Positions 1 through 6,194 of a stretch of 9,613 nt of DNA are shown one piece after another; position 1 is the stretch's first letter, and the number at the start of each line of letters is the position of its first letter. The notes under the pieces were generated by a model, which was given only the letters and a program-made list of their open reading frames with translations, was not told where the DNA came from and did not search any database. The stretch comes from Treponema sp. (GTDB lineage Bacteria; Spirochaetota; Spirochaetia; Treponematales; Rectinemataceae), in NCBI GenBank assembly GCA_017849315.1, contig JAFIHQ010000147.1, forward strand, positions 1-9,613. Direction: 5' to 3'. Made by a program: the position numbers and the translations under genes.

Positions 1-131
1 GAGTCGATTTTTTCTGAATTCAAAACTGATTCTGGAAGAAAATCAGACAATTCATCAAAACTGATCGACTTTTTTTCCTTGGCATATTCCAACAGTTTTG
101 CAATGGCGGGGTCGAGTTCTGTATCACTCAT
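1..131 (-). CDS. rpoD: RNA polymerase primary sigma factor (sigma-70), N-terminal fragment
   Basis: Only the first 43 codons are present; the gene continues beyond the left edge. The protein begins MSDTELDPAIAKLLEYAKEK and goes on to ISFDELSDFLPESVLNSEKI, which matches the style of sigma-70 region 1.1, the acidic autoinhibitory domain that blocks DNA binding by free sigma. Primary sigma directs core RNA polymerase to housekeeping promoters. The ATG lies inside the end of dnaG, in ATGAGTGA, giving an 8-nt overlap with the dnaG stop. A purine-rich AAAGGGTGA lies a few bases upstream as ribosome binding site. This arrangement suggests translational coupling to dnaG. The dnaG-rpoD order is the core of the classical macromolecular synthesis operon. 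The identification rests on this order plus the region 1.1 resemblance, because the conserved regions 2 to 4 fall outside the window. Confidence 0.85.
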   Translation of the reverse strand, partial: MSDTELDPAIAKLLEYAKEKKSISFDELSDFLPESVLNSEKID

Positions 132-1956
132 CGACTTCACCCTTTAAATTTGCCAATTCGGCGTCGAGCTGCATTTTCTGCCTCAAGAGTTCCATAACAG
201 ACATATCCTCCGCTGTTTCTTGGCTATCACCCAGTGCAGATACGCGCCCAATCTCCGAAATTAAGCGAGTTCGAGCCTTCTCCAAGCTCCTCATTCTTAT
301 GTTTCGAATTCCGTCCTCGACTATTGCGTCGACACCCTGTTCAAGCTCGCCATCCGCCGCTTTGGATAAAACGAAATTCTTTGCAGATTCATCATTCAAG
401 TACGAAAGAATGGACGCCGTATCATTTACGCCACTGCGCTCTGCATCCGCCAAGGCAGCATACAAACTACGAGCATGTGGATCCTCAAGATCGTCGAGCT
501 TTACTGACTTACTCACAAGAGTAAAGAACTCAGGATGCAAAACAACCGCGGTCACAAAAACAAGATCCGCTGTCCGGGTTGCTCCAACGCCATCCTCGAT
601 TGAGGCAATCTGCCCTGCCTTTGCTCCAACCTGCCTCTGCAAAGCCTGCAATGTATACTTTCCGCTTTTTGAGGCAGCCTTGCCATAATCGGCATAAAGC
701 GATGCAGGATTAATACCTATTCCACGAGCATACGCATCAATAGTGGCATTGCGCTTTATTTCGGAATCCAGCGCCTCAAGATACGGAAACAAAAACGCGG
801 ATGCTTTTGCCTTCCCCTCCACCGTCTCTATCTGAAACTGACTTTGAGCGCGGAGGACAAAAAAATCCACAGTACTTATACTGCATTTCACAACCTTTTT
901 CAATGCTTCTTCTCCAAAATTCTCAAGAATCTCAGAAGCGTCTTTGCCTGACTCCATACGCAGGACCGACGCCTCAAGGCCTGCTTGGGCCGCAGTACAA
1001 CATGCTTTTTCGGCCGCTCGTTGACCAGCCTCGTCCGAATCAAAACAGAGCAATACCCTATCGGCTCTCCGGTGAATAAGTTGTGCCTGCTTCAAAGTGA
1101 ATGCGGTTCCTAGAGGAGCAACTGCATAGGGTATCCCCGCGGCATGAAAAGAGAGTGCGTCCATGTATCCTTCACACACGAGCGCCGTATTGGCCTCTTT
1201 CATAATCGCAACTGCCTTATCGAACGCGAACAGGTTTTCCTGTTTATGAAAAATCTCGGTATCGGGACTATTGATGTATTTAGGTCCATCACCAGATAAG
1301 AGGCGCCCTCCAAACGCTATCACTCGCCCTTTCGAATCGCATATTGGAAATATAATTCTATTTGCAAAAAGAGGAAAATCGTGTGATCGGGAAGAAAAAA
1401 GCCCCGTTTGAGAGAGAAAAGCGTCCGAAAAGCTCTTTGACCGCAAGAATCTGTAGAGCCATGTCCTGTCGGCAGGGGCGTAACCGAGACGAAATCTCTC
1501 AACGATCTCTTTAGGAATCTTGCGCTTGGTTAAGACAGCTCTTGCTTCAGAAGCTGCTGGGCTATTCAATAGAATCCAATGAAAAGCTTCTGCCAATTTG
1601 TCATAGAGTGAATAGAGCGCGGTTCTTTCAGTATTGGCAGATTCGTTTTGATTGGAACCCTCGAATTGAAGCTTTACCCCCGCCCTCTCCGCCAGCTCTG
1701 TCACCGCTTCCAGGAAAGTTATCTTCTCGCTCTCCATCAAGAAATCGATGATCGATCCACCTTTCTGGCAGCCAAAGCAGTAAAAAAGTCCACGGTCGGG
1801 ATCGACTGAGAACGAAGGGGTTTTTTCAGCGTGAAATGGGCACAAACCCCACCATTTTCCCCCTTTTTTTTGGAGTCGCACCTTATCTTGAAACACGCCG
1901 AGGTAATCCGTCTTGTCGAGGACTTCCTGCAGAGAGGCAGCAGTGACCTTGCCCAT
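124..1956 (-). CDS. dnaG: DNA primase
   Basis: A 610-residue DnaG-type primase that makes RNA primers at the replication fork. The N-terminal zinc-binding domain has C39-P-F-H42 and C60-F-G-C63, the CHC2 ligand set. The RNA-polymerase core contains ERFRLGYAP (153-161), FANRIIFPI (197-205) and GPKYINSPDTEIF (224-236). The TOPRIM domain shows the catalytic EGYMD (262-266, Glu262) and the metal-binding DSDEAG (306-311). Residues from about 470 to 610 form a divergent, mostly helical end where DnaG binds the replicative helicase. The length is close to the usual 580-610. The ATG at 1956 lies 5 nt after the mltG stop. The AAGGA nearest the start is very close to it, and another AAAGGA sits 11 nt upstream, so initiation probably depends partly on coupling to mltG. 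The stop overlaps the rpoD start. An A8G5 homopolymer run occurs at codons 29-33. Confidence 0.97.
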   Translation of the reverse strand: MGKVTAASLQEVLDKTDYLGVFQDKVRLQKKGGKWWGLCPFHAEKTPSFSVDPDRGLFYCFGCQKGGSIIDFLMESEKITFLEAVTELAERAGVKLQFEGSNQNESANTERTALYSLYDKLAEAFHWILLNSPAASEARAVLTKRKIPKEIVERFRLGYAPADRTWLYRFLRSKSFSDAFLSQTGLFSSRSHDFPLFANRIIFPICDSKGRVIAFGGRLLSGDGPKYINSPDTEIFHKQENLFAFDKAVAIMKEANTALVCEGYMDALSFHAAGIPYAVAPLGTAFTLKQAQLIHRRADRVLLCFDSDEAGQRAAEKACCTAAQAGLEASVLRMESGKDASEILENFGEEALKKVVKCSISTVDFFVLRAQSQFQIETVEGKAKASAFLFPYLEALDSEIKRNATIDAYARGIGINPASLYADYGKAASKSGKYTLQALQRQVGAKAGQIASIEDGVGATRTADLVFVTAVVLHPEFFTLVSKSVKLDDLEDPHARSLYAALADAERSGVNDTASILSYLNDESAKNFVLSKAADGELEQGVDAIVEDGIRNIRMRSLEKARTRLISEIGRVSALGDSQETAEDMSVMELLRQKMQLDAELANLKGEVDE

Positions 1957-1961
1957 GTTCC

Positions 1962-3035
1962 TTAATATCCTTTAACCGGTATAACAGCCTGCACATGTTC
2001 ATCAAATGTCCTGGAGAATCTGTGCTGGCCAGTTTCATTAGACAATAACCTAAAATAAAGATACTGACTTTTTATGGGATTGAACACAGCATCGAGTGCA
2101 ACCTTCCCCGGATTGCAGATAGGTCCCGGTGGTAGTCCCGGATGCAGATAAGTATTATAGGCATCTGGAATAGTAAGGTCCTTGTGAGTAACCAATTCCG
2201 GGTGAGGCTTCCCCAGCTTTTCGGTGATCACGTAGACAACAGTTGCACATGATTGCAGAGCCATACCGATCTTGAGCCGGTTATTGAAAACAGAAGCGAT
2301 AAGTTTTGCCTCAGAAGGAACGCGATACTCGCGCTCAACAATCGACGCGAGAATGAGCTTATCGTAAAACTCTTTGCTACCAAGGTTTTTGGCGCTACCC
2401 AGGTTTTCGGTGTTTCCAACAATACCAGAAATGGTCTTAACGAAGTTCGCGACCATCTTCCGGACCACATCGCCCGGCTCGCTCTCTATGTCGAAGTAAT
2501 AGGTATCAGGGAAAAGGAACCCTTCCAGATTCCCGACATTCAGGCCAAGCTCATGGATGAGATCCTTGTCTCGGGTTGCCGTTAGGAATGAAGTCTGGCT
2601 ACACACCCCTGCCTTTTCAAGTTCTTGTCCTATTTGTCTTGCTAGGAAACCTTCGGGTATTACCACTTTTGCCTTTGCAGTGTCGCCATCGCGCAACATC
2701 GACGCTACTTTCACCATAGTGGCCCCGACGGGGAACCTATAGTTCCCGGCCTTTATCTCTCTATCTATACCACTAATCTTTATATAGAGATTGAAAAAAA
2801 AGGCACTCCGAATAACCCCTGCGCTTTGAAGTTCCGAACCAACCTGTCGCGGACTAATGCCGGGCCTGATCTTTACAAGTTGTGTCTGCCTATTGTCTTT
2901 TCGAGGAGGAGCCGAGAAAAAAAACAGGGCAAGACTGCATACAAGCAGCGCAAGTGTCACCACAATGATGGCTTTTGCATTTTTTCTGCCCAGCGCTTGC
3001 TTTCCCGGGTGGAGATTGCGGTTTGAGTTACTCAC
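1962..3035 (-). CDS. mltG: Endolytic murein transglycosylase MltG (YceG-like)
   Basis: A 357-residue membrane-anchored lytic transglycosylase that cleaves nascent glycan strands and so ends peptidoglycan chain growth. A basic N-terminus is followed by one membrane segment at about 22-41 (IIVVTLALLVCSLALFFF), with the rest extracytoplasmic. A LysM-like stretch lies at 52-115. The YceG core has LEGFLFPDTY (170-179), LASIVEREY (229-237) with the presumed catalytic Glu234, VFNNRLKIGMALQS (249-262) and NTYLHPGLPPGPICNPG (294-310). The usual LQSDPTV of the family reads LQSCATV here. NLGS occurs twice in residues 211-220, a small variable insertion. The start is GTG and overlaps the upstream TGA as GTGA; a GGAG lies 12 nt upstream, rather far, so translational coupling is likely. 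It sits directly upstream of dnaG. Confidence 0.95.
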   Translation of the reverse strand: MSNSNRNLHPGKQALGRKNAKAIIVVTLALLVCSLALFFFSAPPRKDNRQTQLVKIRPGISPRQVGSELQSAGVIRSAFFFNLYIKISGIDREIKAGNYRFPVGATMVKVASMLRDGDTAKAKVVIPEGFLARQIGQELEKAGVCSQTSFLTATRDKDLIHELGLNVGNLEGFLFPDTYYFDIESEPGDVVRKMVANFVKTISGIVGNTENLGSAKNLGSKEFYDKLILASIVEREYRVPSEAKLIASVFNNRLKIGMALQSCATVVYVITEKLGKPHPELVTHKDLTIPDAYNTYLHPGLPPGPICNPGKVALDAVFNPIKSQYLYFRLLSNETGQHRFSRTFDEHVQAVIPVKGY

Positions 3036-3526
3036 TTTCGTTGGCTTCTCCGTCGGCTTAGGGCTGGAATTTCAAACTCCACTGGTTTTTCAAACATCAA
3101 AGGAGGATTGACTCGGCGTAAAAGTATGCTTTCATAGATCTCTTCAGGCGTATAAAGGCGTCCGGTTCCAATTCCAGGACACGCATTGCCCTCTTCGGAC
3201 CATGTCAGACTGGTTTCCAGTACTTCGCTCCAAAATGGATACGTTTTGCATTGCACTGGCCGGAACTCATATACCTTGCACCCGCTATCGCAAAGAAAGA
3301 CGCATGAATAGTCTGTTCTCTCCTTAAGGCTCAGCAGATAGCCGTCCTGCATTCGTACGCTTCTGCAATAAGCGGCGATAAAGGCCTGCTCGTCAAGGCC
3401 GAGGCCTGCACTCAGTGTCGACAGATCTTGTTTGGACAGCCAAACATAACCTGGTCCGCCACAGCAGCATTGTCTGCAACCGTTACATTCGAATCTCAGT
3501 CCGATTTTTTCGGCTTCTCTAAACAT
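3032..3526 (-). CDS. YkgJ-type (CxCxxCC, UPF0153-like) cysteine-cluster protein
   Basis: A small protein of 164 residues with a conserved N-terminal cysteine cluster, FECNGCRQCCCGGPG (12-26: C14, C17, C20, C21, C22). More cysteines follow at 75, 79 and 83 (SCVFLCDSGC), in the RPVQCKTYPFW motif (C93) and at C116 (ACPGIG). This is the pattern of the zinc/iron-chelating CxxCxxCC family, often annotated as Fe-S oxidoreductase; no reaction is established that I know of. The open frame extends upstream through a tRNA gene and its terminator, but those residues are tRNA translated by chance. I chose the ATG at 3526, just before MFREAEKIGLRFEC, because homology begins there. A GAGG lies about 14 nt upstream, which is long. 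The stop overlaps the mltG start by 4 nt, so it is the first gene of the mltG-dnaG-rpoD operon. Confidence 0.85.
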   Translation of the reverse strand: MFREAEKIGLRFECNGCRQCCCGGPGYVWLSKQDLSTLSAGLGLDEQAFIAAYCRSVRMQDGYLLSLKERTDYSCVFLCDSGCKVYEFRPVQCKTYPFWSEVLETSLTWSEEGNACPGIGTGRLYTPEEIYESILLRRVNPPLMFEKPVEFEIPALSRRRSQRK

Positions 3527-3568
3527 GTAGTAAGTATCCGCCTCTAAATTGAACGCCACTCGCCAGAC

Positions 3569-3596
3569 AAAAAAGCCCCCTCTAAGAGAGGAGGCT
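3569..3596 (-). terminator. Intrinsic terminator after the tRNA-Thr/tRNA-Tyr pair
   Basis: On the minus strand AGCCTCCTC (3596-3588), loop TCTTA, and GAGGGGGCT (3582-3574) form a 9-bp stem with one G-U pair, followed by a run of six T. It starts 2 nt after the discriminator base of tRNA-Tyr, so it closes the tRNA transcript. The CxxCxxCC-mltG-dnaG-rpoD operon begins only about 43 nt further on. Confidence 0.85.
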
Positions 3597-3597
3597 A

Positions 3598-3680
3598 TGG
3601 GGAGAGAAGGATTTGAACCTTCGAAGGCGTAAGCCAACAGATTTACAGTCTGCCCCCTTTGACCACTCGGGAATCTCCCC
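3598..3680 (-). tRNA. tRNA-Tyr (GTA)
   Basis: The acceptor stem pairs GGGGAGA with TCTCCCC. The anticodon loop CTGTAAA carries GTA, flanked by GCAGA and TCTGT. A long class II variable arm (TGGCTTACGCC) follows, as expected for bacterial tRNA-Tyr, and the T arm is GAAGG-TTCAAAT-CCTTC. The length is 83 nt including discriminator A. CCA is not encoded (the next bases are TAG), so it must be added by CCA-transferase. It is co-transcribed with tRNA-Thr, 23 nt upstream. Confidence 0.97.
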
Positions 3681-3703
3681 AAAAAGGGCATCAACATCCC
3701 TCG

Positions 3704-3776
3704 AGCCATCTCCCGGAATCGAACCGGGGACCCCGAGATTACAAGTCACGTGCTCTGCCAGCTGAGCTAAGATGGC
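3704..3776 (-). tRNA. tRNA-Thr (TGT)
   Basis: The acceptor stem pairs GCCATCT with AGATGGC, the D arm is GCTC-AGCTGGCA-GAGC, the anticodon loop CTTGTAA carries TGT, and the T arm is CCCGG-TTCGATT-CCGGG. The length is 73 nt with discriminator T. The anticodon stem CGTGA/TCTCG has a T-T mismatch at pair 29-41; I recall the same stem pattern in other bacterial tRNA-Thr, so I do not read it as decay. CCA is not encoded. It is the first gene of the Thr-Tyr pair. Confidence 0.96.
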
Positions 3777-3791
3777 GAAGACAACGATGCG

Positions 3792-3821
3792 ACTATAACG
3801 AAAAAGCTTTGGGCTCGTCAA
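3792..3821 (-). promoter_or_regulatory. Sigma-70 promoter for tRNA-Thr/tRNA-Tyr
   Basis: TTGACG (3821-3816) and TATAGT (3797-3792) are separated by 18 nt on the minus strand. The predicted start is near 3785, about 9 nt before the tRNA-Thr 5' end. Both boxes match five of six consensus bases, and a close strong promoter is typical for a tRNA unit. It lies in the gap after surE. Confidence 0.8.
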
Positions 3822-3869
3822 GTATTATTCCGTCCGTTTTTCAAAACCTCCGCGGCGCGACCATAACAA

Positions 3870-4631
3870 CTAAAAAACAGGAGTTCCATCCAAGAAAGGG
3901 TCATGTGCCGAAACTGGATGAATGCCTATGAGGCCGACAGAAACATTACCGCGTGCGACAATCTCGTGGTCAGAGGCTTCATCTTTAGGACGGCTCTGCG
4001 TCCCCTCTCCCAGAATAAAATATAGATCGCCATTTTTTCTTTCAATTTTTGTTAATGTATCCGAATAACTGTTGTTTCCAGGATGCGCCCACAATGCAAC
4101 AAGGTCGTCGCGATCGGAAGAAGGGCCATTTACATTGACAAAAGTCTCGGCTTTCCAGAGCGACCGGAGCCCGTCCAAGTGAGCTGCAACAAAACTGGCA
4201 CACCCGCGGTAGTCAATGTCTGGGCCATAGGACGCACAAGAGACTGCAATGGCCGGTATTCCGCCAAAAGCAGCCTGCCGCGCTGCTCCACAGGTACCCG
4301 AGTATACGATATCATTCCCCAGATTTGGCCCATCGTTTATGCCGGAAATCACAAGATCCGCTTTCTTGTCCAAAAGCCAAAGGCCGGAGATAATGACACA
4401 ATCTGCAGGGGTCCCTGAACAGCTATAGCGATAATCCGACAGTTTGCGCACACGAGCCGGTCGTTGGAGCGTCATGGAATGAGACACGCCAGAACGCTCG
4501 TCGTCGGGTGCCACAACATAAACCGTATGTTTTGGAGCACCATCTTCTGCTTTTATCGACTGTAACGCCTCCACCAACACTTTGAGTCCTTTCGCGTGGA
4601 CGCCGTCGTCGTTTGTGACAAGAATTACCAT
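3870..4631 (-). CDS. surE: 5'/3'-nucleotidase SurE (survival protein)
   Basis: A 253-residue SurE-family phosphatase, which removes phosphate from nucleoside 5'- or 3'-monophosphates in the cytoplasm using a divalent metal. The N-terminal VTNDDG (5-10) gives the metal ligands Asp8 and Asp9. APDDERSGVSHSMT (41-54) contains the conserved Ser of the RSG motif, GTPADCV lies at 73-79, and the hallmark SGINDGPNLGNDIVYSGT spans 96-113 with Asn99. The family usually continues AAxEG after this block; here it reads AARQA. The length is typical (about 250). I chose the ATG at 4631 because AGGAG lies 6 nt upstream; a TTG immediately before it would be only 3 nt from the same site. It follows the galactokinase-like gene after a 38-nt gap and may be co-transcribed with it, with an extra internal promoter possible. 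Confidence 0.95.
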   Translation of the reverse strand: MVILVTNDDGVHAKGLKVLVEALQSIKAEDGAPKHTVYVVAPDDERSGVSHSMTLQRPARVRKLSDYRYSCSGTPADCVIISGLWLLDKKADLVISGINDGPNLGNDIVYSGTCGAARQAAFGGIPAIAVSCASYGPDIDYRGCASFVAAHLDGLRSLWKAETFVNVNGPSSDRDDLVALWAHPGNNSYSDTLTKIERKNGDLYFILGEGTQSRPKDEASDHEIVARGNVSVGLIGIHPVSAHDPFLDGTPVF

Positions 4632-4658
4632 CAAAGACTCCTAATCGAGAGGGGGATT

Positions 4659-4686
4659 ATTATACAAGATTATTGTACAATATGAA
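4659..4686 (-). promoter_or_regulatory. Candidate promoter for surE
   Basis: A perfect TATAAT (4664-4659) is preceded, after 16 nt, by TTCATA (4686-4681), a four-of-six -35 match. The predicted start near 4652 would give a leader of about 21 nt carrying the AGGAG of surE. The -35 and part of the spacer lie in the last codons of the galactokinase-like gene. The region is AT-rich, so a chance match is possible. Two similar 10-nt elements, ATTGTACAAT (4672-4681) and ATTATACAAG (4659-4668), overlap it. Confidence 0.45.
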
Positions 4687-5815
4687 GGCCACCATTGATT
4701 GACGTCTCATAGAGCTGGGCTTTAAAACCAAAAATGCGTTCATATTCCTCAAGACGCTTGCGATACTCTGCAACCGCAGGGGCTTTCATTATGGAAACCA
4801 CGCAGCCACCAAAGCCTGGTCCCGTAATTCTTGAACAAAGCACTCCATCAATTTCAAGCGAGCGTTTTACAAGCCAATCCACCTCAGGACAGGAAATTTC
4901 AAAATGATTTCTTAAGGAAAGGTGAGACTTATTAATGATTTTGCCAAAAGCTTGTGCGTCACGCTTAGCCAAAGCGTCTTCAGCTTCGGATATTCTGCCC
5001 AGTTCTTCCACTACATGAATACAGCGCCGACGAATGCTTTCCGGCAGGATTCCCATAAGGTCGTCCATCTCCGAGGGTTTGACTTCTCGAAGTGAACGCT
5101 TGCCTTGCGGTGAAAGATACTGAAGACACTTGCGGCAGTCTTCATATCGCTGCCGAAGTTCATTTTCAATATTCACGCGAGGCACCTTGGAGTCCGTCAA
5201 TACAAACTCCCATTCCTCTCCCAAAAATGGCACTCCCCGCCTCTTGCCAGAAGCTAAATCTATTACAGATAAAGAGTTGGGACCAGAAACAGCGCAGGCC
5301 AAATAATCGTATAGAGGCACCGGTCTTTCCCAAAAAACCGACTGAGCCTTGCATACCTCAGATGGAAACTCCTCTGGCTTAAGGTCAAATTCAAAGACGG
5401 TTTTGAGCGCAAAGGTGGCAGCCATGTTGACTGCCGCAGAAATGCCCAAACTCAAGCCAGCGGGTATGTTGCCGGAAATGGTGACATTTATGCCTTTCCC
5501 CTCAAACCCGTATTTTTTTGAAAAATAGTCGTACACTGATTTTATATTGTTTGCCCAACGATCTTCTCTTTTATACTTGAGATTCGCCGTTGAGGCTCGC
5601 TTGCGCTCGTTCAGATCCATCGCAAAGAAACGCATTGAGCTGTCTTTTCTTGGGGATATCGCCACCTTCATTTCAAAGGAAATTGCAGCAGCCAACACGA
5701 TACCATCAGTATCTCCGGTGTGTTCTCCAAGCAGTGTGACTACGGCAGGCGCCGAGGCGACGCAGGCAGGAGAGGAATCATATTCTGCTTGATGTGCCGC
5801 AAAGATGTCTTTCAT
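4670..5815 (-). CDS. Galactokinase-like GHMP-family protein with degraded motifs
   Basis: A 381-residue protein with overall GalK architecture and length. Galactokinase phosphorylates galactose at C1 with ATP, the first step of the Leloir pathway. The N-terminal signature reads APAVVTLLGEHTGDTDG (22-38), where GalK normally has an APGRVNLIGEHTDYNDG-type sequence: Glu31 and His32 remain, but Arg, Asn, Asp and Tyr are replaced by Val, Thr, Gly and Asp. The GHMP phosphate loop reads IPAGLSLGISAAV (117-129) instead of a PxGxGLSSSAA pattern. The region of the catalytic MDQ motif reads LYDY (168-171), keeping one Asp (170). The C-terminal ITGPGFGGCVVSI (330-342) is intact. I chose the ATG at 5815, with GGGGGA just upstream, over the longer frame. 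It could be a galactokinase with altered specificity, another sugar kinase, or a non-catalytic GHMP protein. The fold call is firm, the activity is not. Confidence 0.85.
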   Translation of the reverse strand: MKDIFAAHQAEYDSSPACVASAPAVVTLLGEHTGDTDGIVLAAAISFEMKVAISPRKDSSMRFFAMDLNERKRASTANLKYKREDRWANNIKSVYDYFSKKYGFEGKGINVTISGNIPAGLSLGISAAVNMAATFALKTVFEFDLKPEEFPSEVCKAQSVFWERPVPLYDYLACAVSGPNSLSVIDLASGKRRGVPFLGEEWEFVLTDSKVPRVNIENELRQRYEDCRKCLQYLSPQGKRSLREVKPSEMDDLMGILPESIRRRCIHVVEELGRISEAEDALAKRDAQAFGKIINKSHLSLRNHFEISCPEVDWLVKRSLEIDGVLCSRITGPGFGGCVVSIMKAPAVAEYRKRLEEYERIFGFKAQLYETSINGGLHIVQ

Positions 5816-5889
5816 CAATCCCCCGAGAATTTCTATCACTACATTCCAACAAGGAAACCAAGGCAACGACGAGTTCTTGGATTTAATCT

Positions 5890-5918
5890 ATTCTACAATA
5901 CTTACATCTTTGGTTCAA
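5890..5918 (-). promoter_or_regulatory. Promoter for the galactokinase-like gene
   Basis: TTGAAC (5918-5913) and TAGAAT (5895-5890) are separated by exactly 17 nt on the minus strand. The predicted start near 5883 gives a leader of about 68 nt before the ATG at 5815. A run of seven T lies just upstream (5925-5919), but I find no GC-rich stem before it, so I do not call it a terminator for tRNA-Arg. Apart from this promoter I see nothing distinct in 5816-6005. Confidence 0.65.
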
Positions 5919-6005
5919 CAAAAAAAGGAATTCTTGCGACCAGGTCTCATCTGTTTTCAGTCGGGCCAAACTGAGCACGTGCAGCGAACAGATCGGGGAA
6001 TGATA

Positions 6006-6079
6006 TGAGTGATACGCGATTCGAACGCGTGACCTTCGGCTCCGGAGGCCGACGCTCTATCCAGCTGAGCTAATCACCC
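6006..6079 (-). tRNA. tRNA-Arg (CCG)
   Basis: The acceptor stem GGGTGAT pairs with ATCACTC, with one G-U pair. The D arm is GCTC-AGCTGGATA-GAGC, the anticodon arm is TCGGC-CTCCGGA-GCCGA with anticodon CCG, the variable loop is AGGTC and the T arm is ACGCG-TTCGAAT-CGCGT. The length is 74 nt with discriminator A. CCA is not encoded. It reads CGG codons. Confidence 0.97.
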
Positions 6080-6082
6080 GAC

Positions 6083-6122
6083 TAGGAACTCGTTTCTTGC
6101 AAACCATGTACCCGAGTTCTTA
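6083..6122. repeat. Inverted repeat next to the tRNA-Arg 5' end
   Basis: GAACTCG (6086-6092) and CGAGTTC (6113-6119) form a perfect 7-bp inverted repeat with a 20-nt loop. On the plus strand it extends to 10 bp with one G-T pair (6083-6085 with 6120-6122). It starts 3 nt from the mature tRNA end and would form a hairpin in the tRNA precursor leader. A second imperfect 24-nt palindrome, GTTCTT-N12-AAGAAC (6116-6139), overlaps its outer arm. The function is unknown: precursor folding or an operator are both possible. Confidence 0.5.
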
Positions 6123-6141
6123 TTACAAATTACAAGAACGC

Positions 6142-6171
6142 TTGAAGAAAGACGCCAAAGGATAGTATGTT
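6142..6171 (+). promoter_or_regulatory. Candidate promoter for maf
   Basis: TTGAAG (6142-6147) and TATGTT (6166-6171) are 18 nt apart, with a predicted start near 6178, about 17 nt before the maf ATG. The -10 match is moderate (four of six). It is interleaved with the minus-strand tRNA-Arg promoter, so the two could hardly be occupied at once. Confidence 0.45.
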
Positions 6172-6187
6172 GGTGGCGGAAAGTCAA
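6159..6187 (-). promoter_or_regulatory. Promoter for tRNA-Arg
   Basis: TTGACT (6187-6182) and TATCCT (6164-6159) are separated by 17 nt on the minus strand. The predicted start near 6152 gives a leader of about 73 nt before the tRNA, unusually long for a tRNA gene and containing the inverted repeats at 6083-6139. A weaker alternative closer to the tRNA is TTGTAA followed after 18 nt by GTACAT. Confidence 0.6.
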
Positions 6188-6194
6188 TCAGATT

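Noticed and set aside
98..688. 196-codon plus-strand frame opposite dnaG
   Set aside because: It is a shadow of the dnaG reading frame with a Ser/Arg-rich, low-information sequence and no ribosome binding site that fits.
3527..3709. N-terminal extension of the cysteine-cluster protein (61 more residues)
   Set aside because: It runs through the tRNA-Tyr gene and its terminator; the peptide is translated tRNA, and family similarity starts at MFREAEK.
3732..3754. T-T mismatch in the anticodon stem of tRNA-Thr as a sign of a pseudo-tRNA
   Set aside because: All other arms pair perfectly and, as I recall, the same stem occurs in other bacterial tRNA-Thr genes.
3582..3931. Open frames of 79 and 90 codons over the tRNA pair
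   Set aside because: Peptides such as AQLAEHVTCNLGVPGSIPG and IPEWSKGADCKSVG are well-known chance translations of tRNA genes.
5816..5866. 17-residue longer start of the galactokinase-like protein
   Set aside because: The extension MPWFPCWNVV has no family similarity, and the GGGGGA site sits right before the ATG at 5815.
5919..5925. T7 run after tRNA-Arg as an intrinsic terminator
   Set aside because: No GC-rich stem ends next to the T run on the minus strand.
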